Translations under genes and position numbers: made by a program | The notes under the pieces: model-generated | What the model saw: the letters and a program-made list of their open reading frames with translations, nothing else | What the model was told of the DNA's origin: nothing | Database searches by the model: none | Assembly (NCBI RefSeq): GCF_002343915.1 | Contig: NZ_NETK01000001.1 | Span: 1,798,001 to 1,862,000, forward strand | DNA from: Nannocystis exedens | GTDB lineage: Bacteria; Myxococcota_A; Polyangia; Nannocystales; Nannocystaceae | Direction: 5' to 3' | DNA length: 64,000 nucleotides | In this document: positions 42,140 through 51,215 of the stretch, in pieces | How positions within the stretch are numbered: position 1 is the stretch's first letter | Layout: the number at the start of each line of letters is the position of its first letter

Positions 42140-43546
42140 TCAGCGCCGGGCCCGGGTCGCCCACGCGACGCCGTCCTCCAGCGTGCCGCACACCTGGACG
42201 CCGGACAGATCGACGCCGTGCGCGACGAGCGTCGCGGCAACGGCCGGCTGGATCCCTGTCAGCACCGGCTGCACGCCGCGCAGCCGGACCGCGCGGGCCG
42301 CGGTGACGAGCGCGTCCGCGGCGGCGGCGTCGAGGCAAGAGACGCCGGTGACGTCGAGGATCGCCGCGCGCACGCGATTCGAGCCGCCGAGGTGGGTCAG
42401 CGTGGCGAGGATCTGCGCGCCGCGCTCGGGGTCGACGGTGCCGATCAGCGGCATCACCACGACGTCGCGCGTGATCGGGATCAGCGGCGTCGAGCGCTCG
42501 GCGAGCGCCGCCGCCTGCAGGCGCAGCAGTTCCTCCTGCGCCTGCATGCGCTCGAGCTCGAGCCGACGCGATGCGGTGACGTCCTGATAGAGAAGGACGA
42601 CCCGCGGCGCCGGGTCGCCGGGGTAGCGCAGCGGCGCCGCCGTCAGGTCGAGCCGCGCGCGCTCGCCGGTGCCGCGCACGAACTCCAGCTCCATGCGCAC
42701 GGTCTCGCCGGTCGCGAACGTGCGCGCGACGGGGTGGTCCTCGAGCGCGATCGGCTCGGCGGCGCCCGGGCGGAAGGCGTTGTTCGCGGTCGCGTCGACG
42801 CGGTCGCTCTGCCCGCCGAGGCCGAGGATCTCCTGGCCGGCACGGTTGACGAGCTCGCGCGCGTTGGTCTGCATGTCGAGCACCTCGACGCCGATCGGCA
42901 GGTGGTCGAGCATCACGCGCAGTGTCTCCTGCTGCGCGCGAGTCTCTCGCAGGGCCCGCTGGGTCTCGGCGAGCAGCGCCTGGTTCTCGGCGAGCGCGCG
43001 CCGGAGCTGGCGGAGCGTCCGCTCGCCGGCGATCGCCTCGGCGACCGTGCGGGCGAGCAGGCGGTACAGCGCGACCTCCTCCGCGGAGACGACACGCGGC
43101 GTGTCCCAGTGGATCCCGAGCACGCCCTGCCACGCGTCGTGGCGCTCGCTGTATAGCGGCAGCAGCGCGAGCGCGCGCGACGACAGGCCGCGCTCGCGCA
43201 GCACGTCGACCACCTGCGGGTCGTCGGCGATGTCGGACACGATCACCGGCTCGGACCGCGCGGCGGTCCAGCGCTCCGCGAGCGTCAGGCCGGCGAGCGG
43301 CAGCCGCTGCCCGCGGCCCGGGTGCTCGCCGACCTCGCCGCTCCGCCACCATGACACGAACTCGACCTCGTGCGGGCGCCGCTCGCCGTCGAGGTGCACG
43401 TACGACAGCTCGAGCAGCGCCGGCGCGTACGTCCCGACCGCCTCGGCGACCGCGCGCAGGACCCCGGCCTCGTCCTTGGCGCGCACGAGGTCGGCGTGCC
43501 CGCGCGCCACTCGATCGGTCACCTCCGCTCGCTGCCGCTCGTCCAT
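42140..43546 (-). CDS. GAF-PAS-STAS protein, RsbR-like stressosome component
   Basis: 468 residues. GAF-like sensor at ~15-185 (GVLRAVAEAVGTYAPALLELS, LALLPLYSERHDAWQGVLGIHW), a coiled-coil (ALAENQALLAETQRALRETRA), PAS at ~210-330 (LDHLPIGVEVLDMQTNARELVN, VVLLYQDVTASRRLELERMQA), and STAS at ~345-460. The segment TPLIPITRDVVVMPLIGTVDPER and ILDVTGVSCLDAAAADAL is very like RsbR. The Thr that is phosphorylated in RsbR is replaced (CLDAAAADAL has no Thr/Ser in the usual place), so signalling may differ. It lies between two inverted IS1380 copies without obvious partners. Confidence 0.88.
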   Translation of the reverse strand: MDERQRAEVTDRVARGHADLVRAKDEAGVLRAVAEAVGTYAPALLELSYVHLDGERRPHEVEFVSWWRSGEVGEHPGRGQRLPLAGLTLAERWTAARSEPVIVSDIADDPQVVDVLRERGLSSRALALLPLYSERHDAWQGVLGIHWDTPRVVSAEEVALYRLLARTVAEAIAGERTLRQLRRALAENQALLAETQRALRETRAQQETLRVMLDHLPIGVEVLDMQTNARELVNRAGQEILGLGGQSDRVDATANNAFRPGAAEPIALEDHPVARTFATGETVRMELEFVRGTGERARLDLTAAPLRYPGDPAPRVVLLYQDVTASRRLELERMQAQEELLRLQAAALAERSTPLIPITRDVVVMPLIGTVDPERGAQILATLTHLGGSNRVRAAILDVTGVSCLDAAAADALVTAARAVRLRGVQPVLTGIQPAVAATLVAHGVDLSGVQVCGTLEDGVAWATRARR

Positions 43547-43842
43547 CGCTCGCCTCCGCCGGCATGCAGACTACGACGCGGACCAGGCCCGGACCACCGC
43601 GACGCAGCGTCGCGGCCGTCGTACATCGACCTACTTGTATATGTTTATTAGGACATTTCTATAGAGACACCATGCGCGCGGGCGCCCGCCGGCCCGCGGT
43701 CCGTCGCCCGCGCATGGAGCGGCGAGGTCGTCGAGCCCGAGGCCCTGACCCGGCTGGTGGCACAAAAGGCCGAGGCCATCGCGGCGCTACCGCGATCGTG
43801 CGAGCGGCCCAGACCCTGGACCGGATCTGTCCGGGATCGGGC
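43547..43842. other. intergenic stretch upstream of the STAS gene
   Basis: No gene seen. An unusually A/T-rich part at 43620-43672 (CTACTTGTATATGTTTATTAG, ...TATAGAG) has hexamers resembling a sigma70 promoter pointing right, away from the STAS gene, but no gene follows it before the IS1380 end. It may be a remnant of what the region held before the IS arrived. Confidence 0.35.
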
Positions 43843-43846
43843 CTAG

Positions 43847-45597
43847 TCCGGATTTCTCACGACGGATAGGTGGGGCCCGGCAAGCGGCTGTCAGGCGGCT
43901 TGCCGGGAGGTTGTTGGACGCCGTCGACGTGAGCCGCGAGGCCGCGCTCGTTACGCCCGGGGCTGGCGCGAGATCGAGCTGTAAGAGGGATTACAAAGCC
44001 GGCTACGCGTTTTGGGTGACCTGCGCATAAGGACAGACGAGCCCCGGCGCGCAGCGCGGCGCGCCCTTTGAGTGACGGATGTCGAGGCCGTCAGCGTCTC
44101 ATGACGTGATGGCGGTGGAGGTTCTCGAGGACGCGCCACCACACGTGCTGGAGCGGGAAGACCGAGCTTAGGGAGACGCGGAGCCTGCGGACCGAGGCGG
44201 TGACGATGGCGCCGATCTTGAGCAGCCGCGTGCGGATCGTGGAGACCTGGGCGTGGGCGAGCTCGGTGCCGGCGAGGGCGAGTCGGCGGAGCTCGTTGAG
44301 GATCATGTAGGCGACGGACGAGAGCCACAGGCGGAGCTGGTTGGCGCGCAGCGTGTGGGCGCTGGTGCGGTCGGCAAAGAGGCCGAGTTGCTGCTCCTTG
44401 ATCCTGTTCTCCATGTCTCCGCGAGCGCAGTAGAGGTCCTCGTAGAGCGAGCGCGCGTCGTACTCGTCATGCGAGAGGTTGGTGGTGACGAAGCGCGGAT
44501 TCTCCTTGTCCGTCGTGTACTCGGCCTTGCCGACCACCCGGCGCTCTCGTGACCACGTCCGATTGGTCTCGTAGCGAAAGTCCTTGAAAACGCGCGCATC
44601 CTTGCCGGTCTGCTCGGAGATGGCGTGGGCCTGCTTCATCTCGTCCTCGATCTCGGCGATCAGGCGCGAGTTCTTCTGCAGGCCGAGGACGAAGAAGAGG
44701 CCGTTGTCCTCGCACCAGCGCATGACCTCGTCGCGGCAGAAGCCGGAATCGCCGCGCACGATGATCCGGACGGCCGGCCAGCGGGCGAGGATCTGACTGA
44801 CGATCCTCTCGAGCTCCTCGACCGCGCCGCTGACTGGCTGCTTGTCGGCGGTGTTCAGCGCGGCGCCAAGGAGGAAGTCGCCGCAGAAGACGTACAGCGG
44901 CAGGTAGCAGTAGCCGTCGTAGAAGCCGTGGAAGAAGCGACCCTCCTGCTTGCCGTGTACGGGGTCGTCCGTCGCGTCGAGATCGAGGACGATCTCGGCG
45001 GGCGGCCGATCGTGCGCGGCGAGGAAGGTGTCCACGAAGAGGCGCTGAATCCCGTGGTCGTCGTAGCTGATCTTCTTGTAGCGCTCGTCGCCGGCCACCG
45101 TGGGCTTCGCCAGCTCCAGGCGGTTCAGCGTGCTCTTGCCGGCCAGGGCGTGCCCCCGGTCGCGCTCCCGCTTGCGCTGTTCGCCGGTCGGATCGATCTT
45201 GCCTACCGCCAGCGCGAGCAAGGCATCATCGCGGAGCACGTCGTGGTCGTTCAGGTCCTCGTAATCACACAGCAGGCCCAGCACGCGCTGCGCGAGCAGT
45301 TCCTCGACGGTGTGCTCGACGCGGCTCGGGTCGCGGTGGTCCCGAAAGCAGGCCGCGAAGTCCCGAAACACACCTGAACTTTCGGTCAGCTCCCGCAGCA
45401 ACAGCAGGCCCCCGTCCGAGCTGACCCGTCCGCCGTCAAAGGCGGCCTCGACACGCCTCCGCCCGGCCGGTTGAAAATCGAACTCGGTGCGGATACACCT
45501 TGTTCCGGCCGTACCCCTGGGTGGTCAGCAATCGTTTCACACCCGCTCGAACTCGGGAAGTGCGGCCGGAATTCCTTCCCGTGGTGAGAAATCCGGA
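43847..45597 (-). mobile_element. complete IS1380-family insertion sequence
   Basis: 1751 bases with perfect 14-bp terminal inverted repeats TCCGGATTTCTCAC (43847-43860) and GTGAGAAATCCGGA (45584-45597). Flanked on both sides by CTAG (43843-43846 and 45598-45601), a 4-base target duplication as known for this family. A single transposase gene. Its right insertion point is immediately after the stop of a lipoprotein gene. Confidence 0.93.
44091..45401 (-). CDS. IS1380-family transposase
   Basis: 436 residues as framed from a TTG; in-frame codons upstream (FDFQPAGRRRVEAAFDGGRVSSDGGLL, to about 45490) belong to the conserved N-terminus of the family, so the true start is further left but no ATG/GTG is present in frame. 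HRDPSRVEHTVEELLAQRV, DATDDPVHGKQEGRFFHGFYDGYCYLPLYVF and IIVRGDSGFCRD are the DDE core; LLKIGAIV...WWRVLENLHRHH is the tail. A non-standard start or a small indel near 45490 is likely. Confidence 0.93.
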   Translation of the reverse strand: MLRELTESSGVFRDFAACFRDHRDPSRVEHTVEELLAQRVLGLLCDYEDLNDHDVLRDDALLALAVGKIDPTGEQRKRERDRGHALAGKSTLNRLELAKPTVAGDERYKKISYDDHGIQRLFVDTFLAAHDRPPAEIVLDLDATDDPVHGKQEGRFFHGFYDGYCYLPLYVFCGDFLLGAALNTADKQPVSGAVEELERIVSQILARWPAVRIIVRGDSGFCRDEVMRWCEDNGLFFVLGLQKNSRLIAEIEDEMKQAHAISEQTGKDARVFKDFRYETNRTWSRERRVVGKAEYTTDKENPRFVTTNLSHDEYDARSLYEDLYCARGDMENRIKEQQLGLFADRTSAHTLRANQLRLWLSSVAYMILNELRRLALAGTELAHAQVSTIRTRLLKIGAIVTASVRRLRVSLSSVFPLQHVWWRVLENLHRHHVMRR

Positions 45598-45601
45598 CTA
45601 G

Positions 45602-46726
45602 CTAGCGGCCGAGCGAGAGCACCCGGACGTCGATCGTCTCGCGCACGCAGCTCATGCCCGGCGGTTCGCCGGACGGGTCCATGTACCACTCGACGCAGCG
45701 GACGGCGGAGTCGGCGAGGAACAGCCCGCCGCCATCCCCGAACACCGGGCTCGCGACGGCCATCGCGTCGGCGGTCCAGAGCGCGACGGGCGGCGCACCG
45801 TCGGTGATGCGGACGACGGCGTCGCCGTCGTAGACCCCGTAGACCTGCCCGCCCGCGTGGATCAGCTCGTCGGGGATCGCGGCGCCGCCGAGGTCGAGGA
45901 CTTGCGGCGCGCCGCCGGTCCGCGGCACCCGCTCGATAGCGAGGTGGTCGGTGCTCCGCGCCCGGAAGTAGTATACGTCGTCGACGCCGACCTCGACCCC
46001 GGCCGAGTGCTCGTCGCCGAAGCCATCGACCAGCACGCTCGGCGGACCCCCAGCGACCGGCAGCGCGAACAGCAGGCGGTCGCTCGCGGCCGGGTCGAAC
46101 CCCGGGAGGTACCCGGCGGCGTAGACCACCCCGTCGGCGAGGTCGAAGTCCCAGCCGTAGCGGTGACGCGCGAGCACCCGGGTCTCGCCGCCGTCGACAG
46201 CAACGGCGAGCAGCTGCGACTCGTCCGGGAACCCGGACACCGAGGTGTTCCACACGACCGTCGCGCCGTCGACGCGGAGCCGGTGGGCGTAACCCGCGAA
46301 CTCGGCGAGCACGACCGGCGCGCCGCCGGCCGCCGGCGCGCTCAGGATCCGCGGGCCGACCAGGCCGTCGTCGCCGGCGATCCAGTAGAGCGTGCCGTCG
46401 GCGAGCGCGAGGCCGTCGTTGAACGGCCGCGCGTCGGCGATCAGCGGCTCTGCCGGGCCGCCACAGCGGGGCACGCGGTGGATCCCCCGACCGTCGGCGA
46501 AGTACACGAACGCTTCGTCGGCGACCAGCCGATCCGGCGTGTACACGTGGGTCGTCGCGTCGGTGAACGTCGCCGCGTGGATCGCCGTGCCCGGCGGCAG
46601 CTCGCACGTGCCGGGGCCCTCATCGGTGTCCATCGTGTCCGTCGCTTCCATCGTGTCCGCGCCGCCGTCGTCGGAGAGCGGACCACACGCGGCGAGGACG
46701 AGGGCGCAGATGTGCAGGCGAGGCAC
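45602..46726 (-). CDS. lipoprotein with a beta-propeller-like domain
   Basis: 374 residues from the GTG at 46724-46726, giving the signal V(M)PRLHICALVLAAC (Cys14); an ATG 14 codons upstream is an alternative. An Asp/Thr-rich linker (DTMEATDTMDTDEGPG) precedes about six blades with DGxLYW/YF.R motifs (LADGTLYWIAGDDGLVGPRIL, VDDVYYFRARSTDHLAIERV) as in LVIVD/NHL-type propellers. Role unknown, likely surface. The stop is directly followed by the CTAG duplication and the IS1380 element; the gene itself is intact. Confidence 0.83.
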   Translation of the reverse strand: MPRLHICALVLAACGPLSDDGGADTMEATDTMDTDEGPGTCELPPGTAIHAATFTDATTHVYTPDRLVADEAFVYFADGRGIHRVPRCGGPAEPLIADARPFNDGLALADGTLYWIAGDDGLVGPRILSAPAAGGAPVVLAEFAGYAHRLRVDGATVVWNTSVSGFPDESQLLAVAVDGGETRVLARHRYGWDFDLADGVVYAAGYLPGFDPAASDRLLFALPVAGGPPSVLVDGFGDEHSAGVEVGVDDVYYFRARSTDHLAIERVPRTGGAPQVLDLGGAAIPDELIHAGGQVYGVYDGDAVVRITDGAPPVALWTADAMAVASPVFGDGGGLFLADSAVRCVEWYMDPSGEPPGMSCVRETIDVRVLSLGR

Positions 46727-46819
46727 TTGCCCGAGTATGGCACAGCGCGCCAGCGTCGCCGAGGTCACGGGAGCGCGTGACCGGTGACGGTGACCCTGCC
46801 CGCAAGTGAATCCTCACGC

Positions 46820-47195
46820 TCACAGTCTGGGGCATGTGATGTGGGCGTGCTGTCTCCCGCCCATCGTCCGTCGCCGCTGCGCGCCTCGACCACGCCGCCG
46901 GTCGCGCCGGCGCGGCTCGGGAATCACCGCGAACAGCGCCTGTAGCTGGGCGATGCCACGCAGCGTGTGGCTGCCCATCGGCGACAGGCGGCGCTGCAAC
47001 CCGGACAGCGCGGCGGCGAACGCCTGCGAAACCAGGACGTCGCGCCCGAGCGGGCGGCACATCGCCGAAATGCGGGCGGCCTCGTTCACGGCTGGGCCTA
47101 TCACCGTGAAGTCGAGGCGATCGGCGCCGCCGATGTCGCCGTAGAACACGTCGCCGACGTGCAGCGCGAAGTAGGCCCCGGTCGCGCTCAAGCAT
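46820..47195 (-). pseudogene. C-terminal fragment of a class III adenylate/guanylate cyclase
   Basis: About 120 residues resemble the cyclase catalytic domain: ALHVGDVFYGDIGGADRLDF, then FTVIGPAVNEAARISAMCR and the family-typical LRGIAQLQALFAV end. The first catalytic Asp and the N-terminal sensor are missing, and the upstream frame (SATGAYF...) breaks near 47195 into non-coding DNA. A dead remnant. Confidence 0.75.
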
Positions 47196-47435
47196 TTTGA
47201 AGCGGGAAATTTTAATTCCCTCGCAGGACCCCCCCGAACCCCCGGCCCCCGCGTTTCCTGGCCCAGTTCGGTGTTCTGCGAGGGGTTGAGCCATGCCCGC
47301 TTGAGCCCGCCTGAGCCCTCTTTGACCGAGGAATCGGGAGGGTTTGGAAACCCCGCGGAAACGAATCCGCCGCTGGGAGGCCCGACACGGCTCGGCTCAC
47401 CGCGCTCACGGTAACTGTACGGAGGTTCGTTGTAG
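47196..47435. other. gene-poor stretch between two truncated genes
   Basis: No coding pattern. A short A/T-rich GAAATTTTAATTC lies near the cyclase break, and CCCCCCCGAACCCCCGGCCCCC is a C-rich run. A breakpoint between unrelated segments probably lies here. Confidence 0.35.
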
Positions 47436-47660
47436 TTGCAGCCCGGGATCGGGTCGCCGATGAGCAGCGGCGATCCGCTGGGCCCGCCGTGGCTCGAGGA
47501 GACGATGCGCGACCTCAGCGCCCTCGGTAGCTCAGCCGTCATTACGCTGGTGGCGCTGGCGATCGCCGGCTACCTGGCCCTCGCGCGGCGCTGGCGTGCC
47601 CTCGGTCTGCTCGTCGTTCTCGTCGGGGACGGGGCTGTCCCTTGGCGGCATGCGACCGAG
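47436..47660 (+). pseudogene. PAP2-type phosphatase, N-terminal fragment
   Basis: WLEETMRDLSALGSSAVITL and VALAIAGYLALARRWRAL match the N-terminal membrane region of PAP2-superfamily phosphatases (GS...TL...A.GYL). The conserved KX6RP and PSGH motifs are absent; after residue ~65 the frame runs through unrelated sequence into the peptidase gene in another frame. Remnant only. Confidence 0.55.
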
Positions 47661-47721
47661 GAGCTCCGCGACACGTCGCCGCACGTGGCGCTCACCGATG
47701 GGCTGTGGCACCCTCGCGTCG

Positions 47722-49797
47722 ATGCCGCGCGTGACTCGAATTCCCGAGATGTTCTTGCTGGCGATGCTCGTGGGTTGCGGCGGCCGATCGACGACCACGC
47801 CGGAGGCGGCTATCGCCGCGCCGGGGCCAGTCGCAAGCCCTGCGCCGCAGGGCCCGCTGGCGGAGGTGTACGCGGCGATGGACCCGTCGGTGGCGCCGTG
47901 CGACGACTTCTATCGCTACGCCTGCGGCGGTTGGCTGGCGCGCAACGAGATCCCGGCGGACAAGCCGTTCACGTCGAAGGTGGCGGGGATCGACGACGCC
48001 AACCACGAGCTGCTGCGCGCGGTGCTGGAGGAGGCGGCGCAGGCTCCCGGGGACGACGCGCGGAAGCGGAAGATCGGCGATTTCTACGCGGGGTGCATGG
48101 ATCAGGCGGCGATCGACGCCGTTGGGACGACGCCGCTGAAGCCGGCGCTGGCGGAGATCGCGAAGGTGCGCGACGTCCAGAGCGCGTACGAGACGGCGAT
48201 GCGGCTGCGGCCGTACGGGGTCGAGGCGTTCGTGGCCAGCGAGATCGAGCCGGACTACAAACAGCCGGGGATCAACCTGGTGACGCTGAGCCAGGGCGGG
48301 CTGGGCCTGCCGAGCCGCGAGTTCTATCTCTCCGACGCCGCGCCGACCCGGGAGCTGCTGGCGCGCTACACGGAGCACGTGGCGGCGATGCTGGTGGTGG
48401 CCGGCGATCCGCCGGCGGCCGCGGCGAAGTCGGCGAAGGAGGTGGTGGCGCTCGAGACGGCGCTGGCCGCCGCGTCGCTCCCACTCGATCAATTGCGCGA
48501 GGTCGAGGCGACGTACCACAAGCAATCGGTGGCGCAGCTGCGCGCGCTGACGCCCGCGCTCGACTGGCAGCGAGTGTTTGCGGCCGCGGGCAACGGGGCG
48601 GTGGCGCAGGTCAACGCGGCGACGCCGGAGTTCCTGCGCGCGACGGCGGCGCTGCTGGCGAAGACGCCCAGGGAGGTGCTGCGCGCCTATCTGCGCTGGC
48701 ACCTGATCCGCGGCGCGGCCGAGCACCTGACGGGGTCGATCGAGGCGCAGGCGTTCGCGTGGACGGTGATGCTGACGGGCCAGCGCGAGCTGGCGCCGCG
48801 CTGGCGCCGGTGCGTCGAGCGGACGGTGGCGGCCCTGCCGGAGGCGGTCGGGCCGTATTTCGTCGAGCGCGCGTTCCCCGGCCGCAGCAAGCAGACGGCG
48901 CTCGAGATGATCGTGGCGATCGAGCAGGCGTTCGAGCGCGGGCTCGCCGGGCTGCCATGGATGGACGAGGCGACGCGCACGCGCGCCCGGGCCAAGGCGA
49001 GGCGGCTGCGCAACATGATCGGGTTCCCGGAGGTGTGGCGCGACTACTCGCAGGTGCCGATCGATCGCAAGGACTACTTCGCCGCCGTGGTGGCAGCGAA
49101 CCGCGCGGAGCTGCAGCGCGTGATGGCGAAGGCCGACCGGCCGGTCGACCCGCAGGAGTGGTTCATGCCGCCGAGCGTGCTCAATGCGTATACCAACCCG
49201 CTCGGGCTCGAGATGGTGTTCCCGGCGGCGATCCTGCAGCCGCCGCTGTTTTCGGCGGAGCTGCCGATGGCGGTCAACTTCGGCGCGATCGGCTCGATCA
49301 TGGGCCACGAGCTGACGCACCAATTCGACGACCAGGGCCGCAAGTTCGACGAGACGGGGGCGCTGTCCGGCTGGTGGACCGAGGCGGCCCGCGCCGGCTT
49401 CGAGACCGCGGCCCGCTGCGTGGTGGCCCAGTACGACGCCTACGAGGCGCTGCCCGGCCTGCGCGTGCGCGGGCAGCAGACGCTCGGCGAGAACATCGCC
49501 GACGCCGGCGGCCTCAAGTACGCGCACGCGGCCTATGTGCAATGGGCGAAGGAGCACGCGGAGCCGGGGCTGCTCGGCCCGCTGACGGGGGAGCAATTGT
49601 TGTTCGTGGCGTTCGCGCAGAACTATTGCGCCAAGCGGACGCCGCAGCAGGTGCAGATGGACGTGCTCGGCGATGTCCACTCGCCGCGGCGCTGGCGGGC
49701 GGTCGGTCCGTTGTCGCATCTGCCGGCGTTCTGGTCGGCGTTCGCCTGCGTGGAGGGCTCGCCGATGCGCGCGCCCAAGCCCTGCGCGGTGTGGTAG
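47722..49797 (+). CDS. M13-family metallopeptidase (PepO/neprilysin-like) lipoprotein
   Basis: 691 residues from the ATG at 47722, giving a lipoprotein signal (MFLLAMLVGC, Cys19). The longer frame upstream belongs to the PAP2 scrap. Begins DDFYRYACGGWLARNEIP as in all M13 enzymes. Zinc site HELTH at 529-533 (IMGHELTHQFDDQG) with the third ligand Glu590 (ENIADAGG), substrate motif NAYTNP, and a normal length with CAVW at the end. A secreted endopeptidase cutting short peptides outside the inner membrane. No operon partner visible. Confidence 0.96.
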   Translation: MPRVTRIPEMFLLAMLVGCGGRSTTTPEAAIAAPGPVASPAPQGPLAEVYAAMDPSVAPCDDFYRYACGGWLARNEIPADKPFTSKVAGIDDANHELLRAVLEEAAQAPGDDARKRKIGDFYAGCMDQAAIDAVGTTPLKPALAEIAKVRDVQSAYETAMRLRPYGVEAFVASEIEPDYKQPGINLVTLSQGGLGLPSREFYLSDAAPTRELLARYTEHVAAMLVVAGDPPAAAAKSAKEVVALETALAAASLPLDQLREVEATYHKQSVAQLRALTPALDWQRVFAAAGNGAVAQVNAATPEFLRATAALLAKTPREVLRAYLRWHLIRGAAEHLTGSIEAQAFAWTVMLTGQRELAPRWRRCVERTVAALPEAVGPYFVERAFPGRSKQTALEMIVAIEQAFERGLAGLPWMDEATRTRARAKARRLRNMIGFPEVWRDYSQVPIDRKDYFAAVVAANRAELQRVMAKADRPVDPQEWFMPPSVLNAYTNPLGLEMVFPAAILQPPLFSAELPMAVNFGAIGSIMGHELTHQFDDQGRKFDETGALSGWWTEAARAGFETAARCVVAQYDAYEALPGLRVRGQQTLGENIADAGGLKYAHAAYVQWAKEHAEPGLLGPLTGEQLLFVAFAQNYCAKRTPQQVQMDVLGDVHSPRRWRAVGPLSHLPAFWSAFACVEGSPMRAPKPCAVW

Positions 49798-50040
49798 CGA
49801 CGAGGGCGGGAGGTGATGCGGTGGACGACGCCGGCGCGGCGAGCGCCCTTCGGCTCGTCAGTTCGTGCAGATCTTGACTCGCTAGCTAGCAGGTTGCTGA
49901 AGAAAGACTCGTGTGCTCGGAGCTGAGCCTCATCGCTGCGTCGAGTCACCTGTCCGGAAGGACTTGTTGGGCCGGCCGGCTCCCCGCGGGAGGCCTGCCG
50001 GCCCTCTGCGGGCCCGGGTGCGGCCCCGGGCTCACGGGGC
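49798..50040. other. gene-poor stretch before the IS graveyard
   Basis: Contains GGTTGCTGAAGAAAGACTC at 49893-49911, which may be the end of an IS: near 51209-51222 the complement GGGTTGTTGAAAATC occurs in inverted orientation, so the two may bracket the remnants between them. A GC-rich hairpin-like region CCGGCCGGC...GCCGGCC (49972-50001) is also present. No gene seen. Confidence 0.4.
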
Positions 50041-50127
50041 TCATGGGATGGGCAGCATCAGCTTGGCCATGCGGAGCAGGTTGTAGGCGGCGCCGAGGAG
50101 GAGCGACGCCATCTCGTTCCGCTGCTT
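50041..50127 (-). pseudogene. C-terminal tail of a transposase (IS5-like, tentative)
   Basis: Minus-strand translation ends QRNEMASLLLGAAYNLLRMAKLMLPIP with a stop at 50041. The AYNLLRMAKL end is typical of IS5/IS1182-type transposases. Only 28 codons remain before the sequence switches to the IS256 remnant. Confidence 0.45.
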
Positions 50128-51110
50128 GCCGGCCGCGGGTCCGCAAGGACGGCAAGGAGGTGAATCTTGCGACCTGGGACCGGCTCGCCTCCGAGGATCC
50201 GCTGAATCGGCGGGCGGTCGAGCAGATGTTGATCGGCGTGTCGACTCGCAAATACGGGCGCTCGCTGGAGAAGGTGCCCGAGGACGTGAAGACGAGGGGC
50301 ACGAGCAAGAGCGCGGTCAGCCGTCGGTTCGTCGCGGCGACCGGGGCCGAGCTGGAGCGCTGGCTGCGGCGCGACCTCGGCGGGCTCTCGATCGCCGCCA
50401 TCATGATCGATGGGATCTACATCGACCAGCACGTCGTCCTGATCGCGCTCGGCTTCGACGAGACCGGCGCCAAGCACATCCTGGGCGTCCAGGAGGGCGC
50501 GACGGAGAACCGCGAGAGCTGCACCGCGTTGCTGCGAGACCTCGCCGAGCGAGGCCTCGATACCAGGCGCTCGACCCTCTTCGTGATCGACGGCGCCAAG
50601 GCGATGAGGCGCGCGATCCTCGACGTATTCGGCAAGCGGGCGCTCCTCCAGCGCTGTCAGGTGCACAAGGTCCGTAACGTCGTCGACCACCTGCCCGAGC
50701 AGAAGAAGGACAGCGTCCGCAAGGTCCTCCGCGATGCCCTCGGCGCGGCCACGGCCAAGACCGCCAAGCGGCGGCTCGAGGCGCTCGCAGGCAGCCTCGC
50801 CAGCGAGCACCCGAGCGCCGCCGCGTCCGTCCGCGAAGGCCTCGACGAGCTCTTCACCGTCAAGGAGCTCGGCCTCGCCGACGACCTCGTACGATCGCTC
50901 TCGACCACCAACGCCATCGAGAACGTCAACAACGGCATCCGCCGGATCGCCGGTCGCGTGAAGCGCTGGCGCGGCGGCGAGATGATCCTCCGTTGGATTG
51001 GTGCCGCCCTCCACGAGCTGCAGCGCAGCTTCCACCGCATCAAGGGCTGCCGCGGCATGAAGGACCTCGTGACAACCGCATGGGCCAGACCAGCAGCCAG
51101 AGCGGCATGA
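50126..51110 (+). pseudogene. IS256-family (mutator-type) transposase, N-terminally truncated
   Basis: About 325 residues remain, from KEVNLATWDRLASEDPLNRR to RPAARAA. The DDE residues are in IAAIMIDGIYID (Asp), LFVIDGAKAMRRAI (Asp) and STTNAIENVNNGIRRIAGRV (Glu); C.VHKVRNVVDHLPE is the IS256 signature. Intact members are ~400 residues; the first ~90 are replaced by unrelated sequence (the open frame upstream from 49911 has no similarity). Probably inactive. Confidence 0.85.
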
Positions 51111-51215
51111 GCGAGGGTGAGAACCGCCGCCCTTCGCGCCCGCGACGCTCAACTCGATCCATCCATTGACGTGGCCGAGAAGGTCGCGTAAGTGCCTCAT
51201 GCCGCCGCGCGATTT

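Noticed and set aside
47692..49719. 675-codon antisense frame over the M13 peptidase
   Set aside because: Shadow; the sense strand has HELTH, ENIAD and NAYTNP motifs.
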